Source of the DNA: a virus
Length of the DNA stretch: 41,706 nt
Strand: one strand, 5' to 3'
IMG/VR virus record: IMGVR_UViG_3300020202_000139
Location: 1 to 41,706 of that record
Part shown: positions 40,695 to 41,706 of the stretch, piece by piece
How the letters are laid out: each line of letters starts with the position of its first letter
Numbering within the stretch: position 1 is the first letter of the stretch
Position numbers and translations under genes: made by a program
The notes under the pieces: generated by a model
What the model was told of the DNA's origin: nothing
Database searches by the model: none
What the model saw: the letters and a program-made list of their open reading frames with translations, nothing else

Positions 40695-41706
40695 TCACCT
40701 GCCGACGATGGTTTGGGCTTCGGTGTACGCCCCGAAATAGTCGTTCGACATTGCCGCCACCGTGAAGTCAGTAGCCGCCCCGGACCCGCCCCGCTCCAAA
40801 CCGAGAGCGAACGGCCACGATGTCGCCGCCGCGGTTTTCGTGAACGTCCCGTTCACCAGATCGTTCGATTTCGCTGACGGCGTGTACATCACGAACCGGT
40901 TCCCGGCCGCGTCGTTCGAAGTCGCCCGGATCCCACCGGTGATCGCTGTCGCAGCCTCGGCGGCGCTCACGCCAACCGAGCCCAGCACCGCGTCATCCGC
41001 GGTCCAATGGCACTCAGCCATCATCGACCCGCGCCGCAACGAGATATCAAGGTTCAAACGGTGGATCGCCGCCGCTGTGCCCGTGATGTTGTCCCCCATC
41101 GAGATCCGTGCGATGACTTCTTCGGGTGCGTTGCGAATGATCGAGAACGTCCCGAACCTGTCGATATCCGAACCGGCGTACGTTGTGCCGAACTTGAATG
41201 CTTTGGCGGTGTCCCACGCTGACCCGTCCCAACACGAAATGTCGATGCGGCCAGCAGTCGAGCTTGCGGTGATGCGGATCAGGTCGTTGGTGAGGCGCCA
41301 CACCACGGCCGACTGGTTCGACCAGATCTTCCGACCGATCGTCCGGTAGTAGGTGCTGTTCGCGTATTGGATTTCGATTCGTGCTGCACCGGTGTAGTAG
41401 TTGGCGGGGGACAGCGAAAACGAGGCGAGTTTGCGGGCCGCAGCGGACGTTGACCCGGACTGGTTCAGGCCCTTGAGCGTTCCCGATGACAGGCCGCGGG
41501 TCCGGTTGAAGTCCGTCACCCCGGAACTGATCGTGTTGTAGTAGTTGACGACGGTGGACGGCACCCAGTGGATCGGGACCGGGGTGATCGTGTGGCTGTT
41601 GGTGCGGAACCCGCCGATCAGCACCGATTCCATTGCGGGTAGCGCATAGTCGGGGATCCGTTCGAACTCCATGTCCCAGCGGAACCGGTTTTTGCCCCAG
41701 TCGCCG
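40695..41706 (-). CDS. Tail protein, 5' end beyond the window
   Basis: The frame is open to the right edge: GDWGKNRFRWDMEFERIPDY before the first internal ATG at 41672 reads as protein, so the true start is outside. The visible 337 codons are Ser/Thr/Asn/Gly-rich and beta-like (SFSLSPANYYTGAARIEIQY, MYTPSAKSNDLVNGTFTKTA), like tail fibre or tip proteins with jelly-roll, LamG-like folds (residues 90-200). It precedes the gp37-like gene, so a distal tail or receptor-binding part is plaus­ible. Confidence 0.75.
   Translation of the reverse strand, partial: GDWGKNRFRWDMEFERIPDYALPAMESVLIGGFRTNSHTITPVPIHWVPSTVVNYYNTISSGVTDFNRTRGLSSGTLKGLNQSGSTSAAARKLASFSLSPANYYTGAARIEIQYANSTYYRTIGRKIWSNQSAVVWRLTNDLIRITASSTAGRIDISCWDGSAWDTAKAFKFGTTYAGSDIDRFGTFSIIRNAPEEVIARISMGDNITGTAAAIHRLNLDISLRRGSMMAECHWTADDAVLGSVGVSAAEAATAITGGIRATSNDAAGNRFVMYTPSAKSNDLVNGTFTKTAAATSWPFALGLERGGSGAATDFTVAAMSNDYFGAYTEAQTIVGR

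Noticed and set aside
1-41706. CRISPR arrays or insertion sequences
   Set aside because: No regularly spaced repeats of 24-40 bases and no transposase-like proteins were seen.

Overview
The window reads as part of a temperate, long-tailed (siphovirus-like) phage genome from a high-GC actinobacterial host. This rests on a WhiB regulator, the consistently GC-rich third codon positions, mostly leftward genes joined by 4-base ATGA or GTGA overlaps, a tyrosine integrase beside an attP made from a tRNA-Lys 3' end, and a large terminase, portal, Mu-F/gp7-like minor head protein, XkdF-like protease, gp37-like tail protein, holin and amidase endolysin. The host genus cannot be named from sequence alone; Acidimicrobiia or another actinobacterial class is a guess.

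Layout on the minus strand unless stated. 0-5.8 kb: head genes (scaffold-like partial gene, XkdF-like protease, small proteins, minor head protein, portal) with a tRNA-CAU behind the portal. 6.0-13.8 kb: about twenty tiny genes enclosing a nonulosonic-acid (sialic-acid-like) cassette, namely a NeuB/PseI synthase and a fused PseF-PseG protein. 13.9-15.8 kb: large terminase and a coiled-coil protein. 15.9-16.2 kb: one plus-strand moron with its own terminator. 16.2-20.5 kb: small proteins, a C5-cytosine methylase whose gene carries a second conserved reading frame, and a probable small-terminase-like HGGXP protein. 20.6-22.7 kb: a second HGGXP protein, helicase-loader-like and replication-initiator proteins, with an iteron-bearing candidate origin inside the initiator gene. 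22.9-33.7 kb: one long early operon (WhiB, beta-class DNA methylase, DUF4326, VRR-NUC nuclease, HNH, MazG-like, Sak4-like ATPase, Gam-like protein, HTH proteins) running from a Cro-like gene. 33.8-36.6 kb, plus strand: CI-like repressor, lipoprotein, zinc-ribbon membrane protein, attP and integrase. 36.6-37.8 kb: HTH protein, a Ser-type tRNA with a Phe anticodon, and two plus-strand small genes. 37.8-41.7 kb: lysis and tail genes, running off the right edge.

The structural operon leaves the window at position 1 in the capsid region and re-enters at the right edge in tail genes, so this is probably a circular or permuted genome opened at an arbitrary point. Major capsid, connector, tail-tube and tape-measure genes are expected in the unseen part. 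An intact attP with paired arm-type sites on both sides of its core also argues for an unintegrated phage.

How it would work: Cro and CI compete at twin operators. The Cro side drives early replication and recombination leftwards, the CI side maintains lysogeny together with exclusion-type membrane proteins, and late structural genes appear to use a recurring phage promoter motif, TTCCG[C/T]G[A/C]C[A/G]-N17-CATA[C/G]T, placed so close to start codons that transcripts would be nearly leaderless. The observations most worth a second look are the Ser-body tRNA with anticodon GAA, the nonulosonic-acid cassette inside the late operon, the double-coded methylase gene, the attP arm sites and the leaderless promoter family.
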